DNA of 64,000 nt from Aeromonas hydrophila subsp. hydrophila ATCC 7966 (GCF_000014805.1 NC_008570.1:4388501-4452500); one strand, 5' to 3'; positions 50,521 through 60,018 are shown, counted from the first letter of the stretch. The notes: generated by a model not told the origin, from the sequence alone. Translations and numbers: made by a program.

Positions 50521-51636
50521 TCAGGCTGGCTGGTGGAGGGTGATGCAGTGAATACCACCGCCACCGGCGGCCACCGGATCGATATTGATCTGCACGATTT
50601 CACGACCCGGATAGAGGCGGGCCAGCAGCTCGTGGCAGTAGCTGTCGGCCGCCTTGTCGCCAAACTCGGGGGCGATGACGGCGCCATTGATCGGCAGATA
50701 GTTGATGTAGCCGGCGGCAAAATCCCGGCTACGGCTGAAACGGTTGTCCCGCCCGTCGAGCGGTGGTGGCAACACATGCAGCTCCAGCTTGTTGCCGTCG
50801 GCATCGGTGGCCTGCTTGAGAATGGCCAGATGCCGGCGGGTCACCTCGTAGTCGTGGGACTGCGGGTCGTTGTCCAGATTGACCACCACCACGCCGGTGC
50901 GCACGAAACGGGCGTAGAAATCGACGTGGGCATCGGTGATGTCCTTGCCCTTGATGCCCGGCAGCCAGATGATTTTGCGCAGCCCCAGATTGGCCTTCAG
51001 CTCCGCCTCCAGTTGCGCCTTGCTCACCCCCGGATTGCGGTTGCTGTTGAGCCAGCAGCTCTCGGTCAGGATGGCGGTGCCGTTGCCATCCACCTCGATG
51101 CCGCCCCCCTCGCCGGTCAGCTTGCTCTGCAGATAACGGACCTTGGCCTGCTGGCTGACCAGCTCGGCGACGCCTGCATCCTGTTCGTGCTCCTGCTTGT
51201 CACCCCAGCCGTTGAAGTTGAAATCCACCAGCCCCAGCTCCCCCTCCTCGTTCTGAACGAAGACGCCGCCGGTATCCCGCAGCCAGATGTCGTCCAGCTC
51301 GGCGATGACAAAGCGGGTGTTCTGCTCGCCGCAGAGCTGGCGGGCCAGCGCCTGTTCGGCTTCGCGGCAGAGCACGTTCACCTGGGTATAGGGCACCATG
51401 GCCTGCACCAGCCGGCCTATGGGGGCCTGCACCTCCTTGTAATCGCTGCCCCAGATGGCCTCGCTGGCGGCAAACGCCACCCAGACCCGGGTTTGAAACG
51501 TCGACTCTTCCGGCATGTAGAAGCTGGCCTCTGCCGGGCTGGCGACGGTTGCGGCGGCCTTGGCCCTTGGCAGCGTACCCAGCCCGACCAAGGCGCCGAG
51601 GGCGGCCAGCTGTTTCAGAACATGGCGACGGGATGA
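50521..51636 (-). CDS. Exported agmatine/peptidyl-arginine deiminase-family protein
   Basis: 371 residues from ATG 51636. The N-terminus has a Tat-type signal (SRRHVLKQLAALGALVGLG) ending near AKA. The deiminase fold has the catalytic set: Asp in LDDIWLRDTG, Glu in EGGGIEVDG, His in ITDAHVDFY and Cys in GGGGIHCITL near the C-terminus. Family members hydrolyse agmatine or arginine side chains to N-carbamoyl or citrulline products and ammonia. A Tat-exported version should act in the periplasm, unlike the cytoplasmic AguA. It is divergent from a LysR gene with 170 bp between them. Confidence 0.88.
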   Translation of the reverse strand, partial: SSRRHVLKQLAALGALVGLGTLPRAKAAATVASPAEASFYMPEESTFQTRVWVAFAASEAIWGSDYKEVQAPIGRLVQAMVPYTQVNVLCREAEQALARQLCGEQNTRFVIAELDDIWLRDTGGVFVQNEEGELGLVDFNFNGWGDKQEHEQDAGVAELVSQQAKVRYLQSKLTGEGGGIEVDGNGTAILTESCWLNSNRNPGVSKAQLEAELKANLGLRKIIWLPGIKGKDITDAHVDFYARFVRTGVVVVNLDNDPQSHDYEVTRRHLAILKQATDADGNKLELHVLPPPLDGRDNRFSRSRDFAAGYINYLPINGAVIAPEFGDKAADSYCHELLARLYPGREIVQINIDPVAAGGGGIHCITLHQPA

Positions 51637-51806
51637 CATGAGATGACTCCTGTGAAAACGGGCTCGAACCTGAGCGTCCTGGCCCAACAAAAGGGGGATC
51701 AAAAACAAGCGCTGTTAATCGAATCACGCTGAGTAATAGACTATCCGCTGCATGGATGGTGAACAAACGATCGATTTTCCGTGAAAGTGATAAGTGGAGC
51801 TAATCA

Positions 51807-52700
51807 ATGGTGTTCAAACAGTGGCCCCCGCTCAACGTGCTGCGGGGCTTTGAGGCGGCGGCCAGACTCGGCAGTTTTCATCAGGCAGCGCAGGAGCTGC
51901 ACCTGACCCAGTCCGCCATCAGCCAGCAGATCCGCTCGCTGGAGGAGCTGCTCGGCCAACCGCTGTTTCACCGGCAGGGGCGCTCGGTCGCCCTCACCGA
52001 TGCGGGGCAGGATCTGCTGGAGACCACCCAGAGCGTGCTGCTGCAGCTGGCGATGGGGATCCAGCGGTTGGAGCAGTACCGCAAGCCCAACCAGCTGGTG
52101 CTTAACACCAGCACAGCCCTCGCCCGCCACTGGCTGCTGCCGCGGCTGGGGGCGTTTCATCTCGCCCATCCCGAGGTCGATCTCTGGCTGTTCACCAGCG
52201 ACGAAGAGCCCGACATGGCCGAGCAGACCATCGATCTCACCTTGCGCTGGCAGCTGGCTCCCCAGGCCGAGTGCCGCCACCAGCTGCTGCTGGCAGACCG
52301 CCTGCTGCCGGTGGCCGCCCCCGCCGTGCTGGCCCAACCGGCAGCAGAGCGCACCACCCTGCACGGGGAGCGGGAGCTGGACTGGCACCACTGGACCCTC
52401 AAGGGTGGAGAGGATCTGCAGCTGCAGACCCGGGGGCTCAACTTCTCCGATCCCGGTCTCTTGCTGGACGCAGCCTGCCAGGGGCTCGGCATCGCCCTGG
52501 TGAGCGAGCGGCTCTCCCGTCCCGCTCGCCAGCAGGGGCAGCTGTTGCCGCTCTCCACCCACAGGGTCAAGGGGCCGCAGTGGCATCTGCTGGTGCATCA
52601 GGAGAGCGAGACCATGCCGGAGTGCCGCACTTTCTGTCGCTGGCTTGAGTTGCAGTTTGCCAACCCCGCTCCCGCCGCGGATGGTTTGCCATCCCTCTGA
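51807..52700 (+). CDS. LysR-family regulator (GcvA-like)
   Basis: 297 residues with an N-terminal winged helix (FEAAARLGSFHQAAQELHLTQSAISQQIRSLEELLGQPLF) and a LysR substrate-binding domain. The N-terminal PPLNVLRGFEAAARLGSF is typical of the GcvA/AmpR subgroup. It is divergent from the exported deiminase, its most likely target, and upstream of dhaR with a 28-bp gap to the earliest dhaR start. Confidence 0.88.
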   Translation: MVFKQWPPLNVLRGFEAAARLGSFHQAAQELHLTQSAISQQIRSLEELLGQPLFHRQGRSVALTDAGQDLLETTQSVLLQLAMGIQRLEQYRKPNQLVLNTSTALARHWLLPRLGAFHLAHPEVDLWLFTSDEEPDMAEQTIDLTLRWQLAPQAECRHQLLLADRLLPVAAPAVLAQPAAERTTLHGERELDWHHWTLKGGEDLQLQTRGLNFSDPGLLLDAACQGLGIALVSERLSRPARQQGQLLPLSTHRVKGPQWHLLVHQESETMPECRTFCRWLELQFANPAPAADGLPSL

Positions 52701-52728
52701 GGCAGGTCACTGAATCGGGCCGGCAAGG

Positions 52729-54678
52729 GTGGTTAAATGGGCGTTCGTCTCTTTGCCGGATCTTGTCGTGACCATCCTGTCCGCCTCCATGCCGCCAGCC
52801 CGGGCCTGGCCTGACTATCTGCAAGCCTCCTGGCTGCGCTGCGCCCACCAGACCAGCGCCACCCTCTGGCATCCGCCCCACAGCGCCAAGGGGCAGACCT
52901 TGCAGAGCCTGCGCCAGCGCAAGCGCGACCTGCTCACCACCGGCGAGATGGCGCTCGAGGATCTCTACGAATTCATGGAGGGGCGCCCCTGCGCCCTGCT
53001 GCTCACCGACGAGAGCGGCTGCCTGCTGGCCCAGACCGGCCACCCCGACACGCTGGCGGAGCTGGCAGCGCTTGGGTTTGGCCCCGGCGCCTTCTTCAGC
53101 GAGGGGCGCATCGGCACCAATGCCATCAACCTGGCCGCGCTGGAAGGGATGCCGCTCTGCATCAGCGGTACCCAGCACTTCAACCAGACCCTGCACCCCT
53201 GGCACTGCTGTGCCAGCCCGGTCTACAACAGCAACGGCCGTCAGGTCGCCATCATGGCGCTGACCTGCAAGGTGGAAGAAGCGAGCGCCGGCGATCTGGC
53301 GCTCACCGTCAGCGCCGGGCGCGAGCTGGCCCACCTGCTGCAGATGGAGACCCTGATGCAGGAGTCCCAGCACCACCTGAGCGAGCTCTACGCCCTGCTA
53401 GACGGCATGGATGATGGCGTGCTGGCCTGGGATCCCCAGGGTCGGCTGCGCTACCTCAACGCCCTGGCGGCCAGACGGCTGCGGCTCGACCCGGATCTCT
53501 GCCTCGGCCAGCCGCTGGAGCAACACCTGCTGCTGCCCCAGCGGCTGCAGCTCGCCATCAAGGGGCAGACCACCCTGAGCCATGTGGAGGTAACCCTGGA
53601 GCGGGTGGGCGGGCAGGAGGCGGAGTTCATCAGTGCGCTGGTGAGCCTCAAGCCGCTGCCCGGGCCTGACGGCGTCAGCTTTATCGTGCTGCTGCACCCG
53701 GTCGATCGCCTGCGGGCCATCCATCAGCTGCGCCAGACGGTGCCCGAGCTGTCGGCGCTGGTGGGGGAGTCGAGCGCCATGCGCAAGCTGCTGCGTTACG
53801 CCCGGCAGGCGGCCCAAAGCCCGGGCCCCATCCTGCTGCGCGGCGAGGAGGAGGTGGGCAAGGCCCAACTGGCGGAGGCGATCCACTTCGGCAGCGAGCA
53901 GGCCGCCGGCCCGCTCGTCACCCTCAACTGCCAGGCGCTGCCGAGCGAGCGGATGGCGCTGGAACTGATGGGCTCCGACGAAGCGGGACAGGAGCGGGCC
54001 GGCAAGTTCGAACTGGCCCACGGCGGCACCCTGGTGCTGGAGCAGGTGGAGTGCCTCTCTGCCCCCATGCAGGCGGCGCTGCTGCAACTGCTCAAGACCG
54101 GCCGCCTCCAGCGCTTCGACTCGGCCCGCATCCTGCCGCTCAAGGTAAGGATCATCGCTACCAGCAGCGCCGCGCTGGAGCAGAAGGTGCAAGAGGGGCA
54201 CTTCGGCCGTCAGCTGCTCTATGCGCTGCAGGCGTGCGAGCTGTGGCTGCCGAGCCTGCGCGAGCGCGCGGCCGATCTGCCCGGCCTCATCAGCCAGCAG
54301 CTCGGGGCGCAAGGGCGCGAGCCGGGGCGCCAGTTCAGCCCGGCGGCCCTCGACTGCCTGCTCGCCTACCCTTGGCCCGGCAACCTGGGGGAGCTGCGCA
54401 GTGCCATCGAGCATGCCCTGCTTCACTCCAGCCAACCGCAGATCCCGCCCGAGGCGCTGCCGGCCGCCATTCGTCACGGCCATCAACTGGTGGCGGACGA
54501 GGTGGTGGGACAACCACTGCTCACCCTGGCGGAGCTGGAGCGACAAGCCATCCTGCGCTGCGCCCACGCCTGCAAGGGGCAGGCCAGCCAGATGGCCCAA
54601 CAACTGGGGATCGGTCGCACCACCCTCTGGCGACGGCTGAAACTGCTCGAGATCGATCCCGCCGACTATCACGGCTGA
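52729..54678 (+). CDS. dhaR: DhaR-type activator of the dihydroxyacetone kinase operon
   Basis: Up to 649 residues; GTG 52729, GTG 52768 and ATG 52789 are all possible starts and none has a strong ribosome binding site. Domain order follows E. coli DhaR: GAF-like sensor (about 60-200), PAS (about 215-320), a sigma-54-type AAA+ domain (about 340-565) and a C-terminal Fis-type helix-turn-helix (QMAQQLGIGRTTLWRRLK). The AAA+ domain keeps a Walker-A-like GEEEVGK but lacks the GAFTGA loop needed to contact sigma-54, so it should work with sigma-70, as reported for E. coli DhaR. In E. coli, DhaL activates DhaR and DhaK represses it. It is convergent with gldA. Confidence 0.9.
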   Translation: MVKWAFVSLPDLVVTILSASMPPARAWPDYLQASWLRCAHQTSATLWHPPHSAKGQTLQSLRQRKRDLLTTGEMALEDLYEFMEGRPCALLLTDESGCLLAQTGHPDTLAELAALGFGPGAFFSEGRIGTNAINLAALEGMPLCISGTQHFNQTLHPWHCCASPVYNSNGRQVAIMALTCKVEEASAGDLALTVSAGRELAHLLQMETLMQESQHHLSELYALLDGMDDGVLAWDPQGRLRYLNALAARRLRLDPDLCLGQPLEQHLLLPQRLQLAIKGQTTLSHVEVTLERVGGQEAEFISALVSLKPLPGPDGVSFIVLLHPVDRLRAIHQLRQTVPELSALVGESSAMRKLLRYARQAAQSPGPILLRGEEEVGKAQLAEAIHFGSEQAAGPLVTLNCQALPSERMALELMGSDEAGQERAGKFELAHGGTLVLEQVECLSAPMQAALLQLLKTGRLQRFDSARILPLKVRIIATSSAALEQKVQEGHFGRQLLYALQACELWLPSLRERAADLPGLISQQLGAQGREPGRQFSPAALDCLLAYPWPGNLGELRSAIEHALLHSSQPQIPPEALPAAIRHGHQLVADEVVGQPLLTLAELERQAILRCAHACKGQASQMAQQLGIGRTTLWRRLKLLEIDPADYHG

Positions 54679-54718
54679 CGGCGATCCGAGCTGCCGCCAA
54701 CAGGCCCGCTGACAACGA

Positions 54719-54747
54719 AAAGGCCCCGCAGATGCGGGGCCGTTTTT
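54719..54747. terminator. Terminator between dhaR and gldA
   Basis: A 9-bp stem GGCCCCGCA/TGCGGGGCC (54722-54730 with 54733-54741), with a very short loop, followed by a T run. Confidence 0.88.
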
Positions 54748-54773
54748 ATATGGCAAGGTCAGCCGTGGCGCGG

Positions 54774-55856
54774 TTACAGCCCCAGCTGGTGGGCGGTGAC
54801 GATGGCCGCCAGCACGTCCTCGGCGGTAACCTTGAACGGCATGTTGTGGATGGTCTCCCCCTCCGCGGTGGAGGCCTTGGCCACGTCCATCAGGCGCGCC
54901 ATATCCAGCTCCTTGACTCCCATCATATGCAGGTTGGTGGGCAGACCGATCGAGCGGCAGAAACCCAGCACTGTCTCGATCTCCGCCATAGGGGCATTCT
55001 CCAGCACCAGCTGCACCAGGGTACCGAACGCCACTTTCTCACCGTGATAGAGGTGATGACACTCGGCCAGCTGGGTCAGGCCGTTGTGAACGGCGTGGGC
55101 GGCGGCCAGCCCGCTGCTCTCGAAGCCGATACCGCTCAGATAGGTGTTGGCCTCGATGATGTTCTCCACCGCCTTGGTGCAGAGCCCCTGCTCCACCGCC
55201 AGCTTGGCCTTGTAGCCGTCGGCCAACAGGGTCTTGTAGCAGAGCTCGGCGATGGCCTGCGCCGCCAGGGTGGAGGCACCACCGGCCATGGTCTGGCAAT
55301 CTGACACCTTGTTGGCACGCGCCTCGAAGTAGGTGGAGAGCGCATCCCCCATGCCGGAGACCAACAGCCGCACCGGGGCGCGGGCGACCACGCCGGTGTC
55401 CATGATGACCATGTTGGGGTTGGTCGGGATCATCAGGTATTCGCTGAACTGCCCTTCGGGGGTGTAGATGACCGCCAGCGCACTGGTGGGGGCATCGGTG
55501 GAGGCGATGGTCGGTACTATGACCACCGGCACCTGCTGGTAGAAGGCAACCGACTTGGCGGTATCCAGCGTCTTGCCGCCGCCGATGCCGATGACGACGT
55601 CAAACGGCGTCTGCTTGCAGCGCGCCAGCAGGCGGTCTATTTCGGGGCGGGAGCACTCGCCGTTGAAGCAGTCGAACTCGGGCTGGATGCCAGCCCCGTG
55701 GAAGCTGGTGGCCACGGTATCGCCAACCAGCTTGGTGACGAAGGCGTCGGCCAGGATCAGCGGCTTGGCGCCGAGCGCCTTGACGTAGTTGCCGATGTTG
55801 GCGAGGGCCCCGTTGCCTTGCACGTATTTGCTGGGGCTGATGATGATGCGGTCCAT
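54774..55856 (-). CDS. gldA: Glycerol dehydrogenase
   Basis: 360 residues. It oxidises glycerol to dihydroxyacetone with NAD+, using a Zn-type metal. The NAD-binding GGGKTLDTAK, the metal-ligand region GMGDALSTYFEARA and the later His residues (AAAHAVHNGL and YHGEKVAFG) are intact; the length equals E. coli GldA (367) closely. It lies downstream of dhaM on the same strand with a 138-bp gap, so it may be read from the dha operon or its own promoter. Its product feeds DhaKLM. Confidence 0.95.
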   Translation of the reverse strand: MDRIIISPSKYVQGNGALANIGNYVKALGAKPLILADAFVTKLVGDTVATSFHGAGIQPEFDCFNGECSRPEIDRLLARCKQTPFDVVIGIGGGKTLDTAKSVAFYQQVPVVIVPTIASTDAPTSALAVIYTPEGQFSEYLMIPTNPNMVIMDTGVVARAPVRLLVSGMGDALSTYFEARANKVSDCQTMAGGASTLAAQAIAELCYKTLLADGYKAKLAVEQGLCTKAVENIIEANTYLSGIGFESSGLAAAHAVHNGLTQLAECHHLYHGEKVAFGTLVQLVLENAPMAEIETVLGFCRSIGLPTNLHMMGVKELDMARLMDVAKASTAEGETIHNMPFKVTAEDVLAAIVTAHQLGL

Positions 55857-55994
55857 ATTTTATCCCTCTCTCTAGTTCATAAGACATCTTTTGAAACTAA
55901 CAGGGGCGAAGGGGCGGCAGTGCCGGGGACTCCTTCGTCTTGAATGGGGTTGCACCGGCTCAGCGAGCAGGTGCAGCGCCTTGAAACAGTGGCG

Positions 55995-56711
55995 TCAGTC
56001 GCCGAAGCGCTCCGCAGCCAGCTGCTGGAAGCAGGCCAAGGCGGCCTCGGCATCCTCCCCGCGCGCCAGCAGGATGAGCCGGTCGCCCTGGCGCACGTTG
56101 AGCATCGTGAGCCGGGTCAGGCTGCGGGGGTTGGCCTCTTTATCCTCTTTTTGCACCCTGAGTTCGGCGGCAAAAGGCTTGAGTGCCGCCACCAGGCGGG
56201 CGGCAGGGCGCACATGCAGGCCGTGGGGGTTGTCCACCACCACCTCGCAGCGCAGCCAGCCGTCGTCGGGGGCAGGAGCGGTCTCGACATCCTGCGGCTC
56301 CGCCTTGCCCGGCAGCATCGCCTGTTTCGGGCCCAGCGCACCGAGCGCCTCGGCGGCCACCTCGTCCAGCGTCAGACCGGATCCGGCCGCCACCACGGCA
56401 GCCAGGGTGCCTTCGACCAGCGGGGCCGGACAGAGCCGCACCCGAGCACTCAGCTCCGGGGGCAACAGCTCGAGGGCGGTCTCGGCGCTGAGCAGGGCGC
56501 TGCCCAGATCCATCAGTACCAGCACGCCGCTGCCGTCGTCCGCTTCTTCAATCGCACTCATCACGGCGATGGCATCGGTGCCGATGGGGTGGTCGGGGTC
56601 ATCGACCCCGGCCGCCAGCAACAGTTTCGCCGGGCTGCCCAGCTGGTCGGCCAGTGCTTTCAAGCCGGCTGCCAGCATGGAGCTGTGAGAGACCACTACG
56701 ATTCCGATCAT
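55995..56711 (-). CDS. dhaM: PTS phosphotransfer subunit DhaM (short form)
   Basis: 238 residues from ATG 56711, one base after the dhaL stop. It passes phosphate from the PTS to DhaL-bound ADP. The N-terminal mannose-EIIA-like domain has phospho-acceptor His9 (VVVSHSSML). An HPr-like domain follows with active His166 (NPHGLHVRPAARL). The enzyme-I-like third domain found in E. coli DhaM (472 aa) is absent, so this form must receive phosphate from general PTS proteins. Confidence 0.92.
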   Translation of the reverse strand: MIGIVVVSHSSMLAAGLKALADQLGSPAKLLLAAGVDDPDHPIGTDAIAVMSAIEEADDGSGVLVLMDLGSALLSAETALELLPPELSARVRLCPAPLVEGTLAAVVAAGSGLTLDEVAAEALGALGPKQAMLPGKAEPQDVETAPAPDDGWLRCEVVVDNPHGLHVRPAARLVAALKPFAAELRVQKEDKEANPRSLTRLTMLNVRQGDRLILLARGEDAEAALACFQQLAAERFGD

Positions 56712-56712
56712 G

Positions 56713-57342
56713 TCACAACCTCGCTCTGTCACGCAGGGCGGTCAGCAGCAGCAGGGTCGAGGTGGCCCCGGCATCCTGATGGCCGATGCTGCGCTCGCCA
56801 AGATAGCTGGCGCGCCCCTTGCGGGCCTGCATCTGAATGGTGGCCTCGGTGCCGGCGGCAGCGGCCGCGACCGCCTTGTCCAGCGCCTCGGGCAGCGGCA
56901 AGCCTTGCTGCTCCGCCTGCTGCAGGGCGGCCAGGGCTGGCCACCAGGCATCGCACATGGTCTTGTCACCCGGCTCGGCGCGACCGCGCGAGACGATCCC
57001 CTCCACCCCGTCGCTCAGCATCTTGCCGAGCCGGCCGAGGGTCAGGCTCTGGCAGGCATCGCTGCTGGCCGCGGCCCGGATGAAGAAGGTGCCGTAGAGC
57101 GGGCCGCTGGCGCCGCCGACCGAGGAGAGCAAAGTCATGCCGGTGGTTTTCAGTACCTGACCGATGTCCTTGTCCGCCACTGCAGGCAGCTTCTCGGCCA
57201 CCTTGGTAAAGCCGCGCTGCATGTTGAGGCCGTGGTCGCCGTCGCCGATGTCGGTATCCAACGCCGTGAGGTAGTCACGCTGCTCGGTGAAGATATGCTC
57301 GCAGTCGAGCAGCCAGTTGACGATCTGATGTTTGCTTAGCAT
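56713..57342 (-). CDS. dhaL: Dihydroxyacetone kinase ADP-binding subunit DhaL
   Basis: 209 residues, all-helical. It carries tightly bound ADP that is rephosphorylated by DhaM and transfers phosphate to DhaK-bound dihydroxyacetone. The Mg-binding Asp triad is visible in LDTDIGDGDHG (D29, D34, D36), and GGASGPLYGTFF lines the nucleotide site. 15 bp after dhaK and 1 bp before dhaM. Confidence 0.95.
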   Translation of the reverse strand: MLSKHQIVNWLLDCEHIFTEQRDYLTALDTDIGDGDHGLNMQRGFTKVAEKLPAVADKDIGQVLKTTGMTLLSSVGGASGPLYGTFFIRAAASSDACQSLTLGRLGKMLSDGVEGIVSRGRAEPGDKTMCDAWWPALAALQQAEQQGLPLPEALDKAVAAAAAGTEATIQMQARKGRASYLGERSIGHQDAGATSTLLLLTALRDRARL

Positions 57343-57357
57343 GGGAATGAAGACTCC

Positions 57358-58428
57358 TTAGCAGCCACGGCGCAAGGCCGGGGTGTGAACAGGGGCATCC
57401 CACAGGGTCATCAGCTCGTCATCCACCTTGAGCAGGGTGATGGAGATGCCGGTCATGTCGAGGGAGGTGCAGTAGGGGCCGATCAGGTTGCGCACCAGAT
57501 GGATACCCGCCTCTTCGCACAGGGTGGCGAGACGACCATAGACACCGTAGAGCTCGGAGATCGGGGTGCCGCCCAGGCTGTTGACCAGTGCGATGACGCG
57601 ATCGCCCTTGTTGAACGGCTCGATGAAGGTGTGCTCCTCCTGCCAGCAGCCGGAGGCTCTGTCCCAGTGGCGCAGGGTACGGCCATAGGGGGTGTTGTCC
57701 GCCAGTTCATTGAACATGTCACCCACCAGGGTGTCGAGATTGGTGAAGGGACGGCGCGCTATGCCCGGCTCGCCATGAATGCCCACGCCGAACTCCATCT
57801 CGTTGTCCGTCAGGGTGAAGGAGGGTTTGCCGGCGGCCGGCACGGTACAAGCGTGGGTAGCGACGCCTATGGTGCGACTCTGGTTGTTGATGCGGCGGGC
57901 CAGCGCCTCGCAGCGCGCCAGATCGTAGCCCGCCTCGGCGGCGGCACCGACCAGCTTCTCGCACAGCACGGTTGTGGCGACACCACGACGACCGGCAGTA
58001 TAGAGGCTGTCTTTGACCGCCACGTCGTCATCGATCAGGGCAAAGCCCACCTTGACTCCGTCACCGTGCAGCAGCTCGACCGCGGTCTCGAAGTTGAGCA
58101 CGTCGCCGGTGTAGTTCTTCACCAGAAACAGCACGCCGGCGCCACCGTCGACCGCCTGGCCGCACTCATACATCTGATCCGGGGTCGGCGAGGTGAAGAT
58201 CTCGCCGGGGCAGGCACCATCCAGCATCCCCTTGCCCACCAGGCCGCCGTGCATCGGCTCGTGGCCGCTGCCGCCACCGGAGACCAGTGCCACCTTGCCC
58301 ATCACGGGGGAGTCGGCACGGGTGATGTAGTGTGGCTCGATACGGACCTTGAGCTCGGGGTGGGCGGCCGCCATCCCCATCAATTGTTCACGGACCACGG
58401 CATCGACGGCATTGATCAGTTTCTTCAT
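57358..58428 (-). CDS. dhaK: Dihydroxyacetone kinase substrate-binding subunit DhaK
   Basis: 356 residues, the same as E. coli. It binds dihydroxyacetone covalently as a hemiaminal on His218 (GVGIHGEPG), and His56 (GGGSGHEP) is also present. It is the first gene of dhaK-dhaL-dhaM and makes dihydroxyacetone phosphate for glycolysis. In E. coli DhaK also represses DhaR. Two palindromic sites upstream are probable DhaR operators. Confidence 0.96.
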   Translation of the reverse strand: MKKLINAVDAVVREQLMGMAAAHPELKVRIEPHYITRADSPVMGKVALVSGGGSGHEPMHGGLVGKGMLDGACPGEIFTSPTPDQMYECGQAVDGGAGVLFLVKNYTGDVLNFETAVELLHGDGVKVGFALIDDDVAVKDSLYTAGRRGVATTVLCEKLVGAAAEAGYDLARCEALARRINNQSRTIGVATHACTVPAAGKPSFTLTDNEMEFGVGIHGEPGIARRPFTNLDTLVGDMFNELADNTPYGRTLRHWDRASGCWQEEHTFIEPFNKGDRVIALVNSLGGTPISELYGVYGRLATLCEEAGIHLVRNLIGPYCTSLDMTGISITLLKVDDELMTLWDAPVHTPALRRGC

Positions 58429-58522
58429 GGCTCACTCCTTGGCTTGCCACCACACGGGTAGGCAGATGGTTGATGGAGCCAGTCTAACGACAGAAATCAG
58501 GATAAAAATAACCGGGAGTTTG

Positions 58523-58537
58523 GTTCGGATCTGAAAC
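58523..58537. promoter_or_regulatory. Putative DhaR operator 2
   Basis: GTTCGGATCTGAAAC shares the right half TGAAAC and the centre ATC with operator 1. It is the weaker, imperfect copy, 33 bp closer to dhaK. Confidence 0.5.
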
Positions 58538-58555
58538 AACAGAAGGGTGGTCGGC

Positions 58556-58570
58556 GTTTCAATCTGAAAC
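58556..58570. promoter_or_regulatory. Putative DhaR operator 1
   Basis: GTTTCAATCTGAAAC is a perfect 6-bp-arm palindrome with a 3-bp centre, about 130 bp upstream of dhaK. Centre-to-centre distance to operator 2 is 33 bp, about three helical turns, which fits dimers bound on one DNA face. Confidence 0.6.
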
Positions 58571-58615
58571 AGCGCGGAGCCAATATGAGGAAAACTGTTA
58601 GCCGCCTCACAGCCA

Positions 58616-58643
58616 ACAAAAAGGGCCCCCGCAGGAGCCCTTC
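58616..58643 (-). terminator. Terminator of ghxP
   Basis: Read leftward, a stem AAGGGCTCC/GGGGGCCCTT with one bulge is followed by five T. It lies about 17 bp after the ghxP stop. Confidence 0.85.
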
Positions 58644-58659
58644 ACGTCAACCGGGAGCC

Positions 58660-60018
58660 TTAGATGGCCCAACCACCGGCATAGAAAATCACCAGCGCCA
58701 CGGCGATGATCACGGTGCCGATATTGAGCTTCTTCCACTCGGCGGCAAACAGACGACCGACGACCAGCGCCACGAAGCCCAGCATGATGCCGGTAACGAT
58801 GTTGCAGGTGAGCACGATAAAGACGGCGCACAGCATGCCGGAGAGCGCATCGACCGAGTCGTTGAAGTCCAGCTTGGTGACGTTGCCCAGCATCAGCAGA
58901 CCGACGTACATCAGCGCCGGCGCGGTGGCGTAGGCCGGTACCAGATAGCTCAGCGGGGAGAGGAAGATCATCAGCAGGAACAGCACGCCGACCAGGGCGG
59001 CGGTCAGACCGGTCTTGCCACCGGCGGCGGTCCCAGCGGCAGATTCGATGTAGACGGCAGCCGGAGCACCACCGACGGCGCCCGCCACCATGCTGCTGAC
59101 GGAGTCGGCAGTCAGCGCCTTGCCGCCGCTGATGATGTGGCCACGCTCGTTGATGAGGCCCGCCTGACCAGCCACGGCACGGATGGTGCCGGTAGCATCA
59201 AACACCGCGGTCATTACCAGTGCCAGTACGGTGGGGATGACCACCGGGTTGAGGGCGCCCAGCAGATCCATGCTGCCCACCAGGGAGCCCTTCTCGCCAG
59301 TCAGGCTCGGCATGGCGAAGAAGCCCTGCCAGGTCACTTTCGGGTCGAACACAAGGCCGAGAATGGAGATGGCGATGATCACCATCAGGATGCCGCCCGG
59401 CACCTTGCGACGCTCCAGACCGAAGATGGCGGCCAGACCCAGCACCGTCATGATGACCGGGAAGGCGGTGACCTCACCCAGCTGCACCGGCAGACCGGCG
59501 CCTTCGTTCTTGATCACCATGCCGACGCCGTTGGTGGCGATCAGCAGCAGGAACAGACCGATGCCGATGCCGGTGCCGTGGGCGATGCCGGAGGGCAGGT
59601 TGTCCAGGATCCACTGGCGCACGCCGGTGACGCTGATCAGGGTGAACAGAACACCCATCAGGAAGATGGCACCCAGCGCCACCGGGATGCTCAGCCCCTG
59701 CCCCAGCACCAGGCTGAAGGCGGTAAAGGCGGTGAGGGAGATGGCGCAACCGATGGCCATCGGCAGCTTGGCCCACAGACCCATCAGCAGAGAGCCGAAG
59801 GCGGCGATCAAGCAGGTGGCGACAAACACCGGCCCCTGTTCAAAACCGGCGGCGCCCAGCATGTTCGGCACCACTATGATGCTGTAAACCATGGCCAGGA
59901 AGGTGGTCAACCCGGCCAGCAACTCCTGGCGCACGCTGCTGCCGCGCGCAGAAATGGAAAAATAAGAGTCCAAAAAGCCGCCGTTCCCTGATTGGGCGGC
60001 CATATCTTGCTTTGCCAT
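58660..60018 (-). CDS. ghxP: Guanine/hypoxanthine permease, NCS2/AzgA type
   Basis: 452 residues from ATG 60018 (AGGA upstream; the frame is open to 60075). Inner-membrane purine:H+ symporter with about 12-14 helices. It is nearly colinear with E. coli GhxP/Ghx[74 protein letters not shown] and the C-terminal [15 protein letters not shown] PurR-like operator lies just upstream, in agreement with a purine substrate. Single gene. Confidence 0.93.
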   Translation of the reverse strand: MAKQDMAAQSGNGGFLDSYFSISARGSSVRQELLAGLTTFLAMVYSIIVVPNMLGAAGFEQGPVFVATCLIAAFGSLLMGLWAKLPMAIGCAISLTAFTAFSLVLGQGLSIPVALGAIFLMGVLFTLISVTGVRQWILDNLPSGIAHGTGIGIGLFLLLIATNGVGMVIKNEGAGLPVQLGEVTAFPVIMTVLGLAAIFGLERRKVPGGILMVIIAISILGLVFDPKVTWQGFFAMPSLTGEKGSLVGSMDLLGALNPVVIPTVLALVMTAVFDATGTIRAVAGQAGLINERGHIISGGKALTADSVSSMVAGAVGGAPAAVYIESAAGTAAGGKTGLTAALVGVLFLLMIFLSPLSYLVPAYATAPALMYVGLLMLGNVTKLDFNDSVDALSGMLCAVFIVLTCNIVTGIMLGFVALVVGRLFAAEWKKLNIGTVIIAVALVIFYAGGWAI

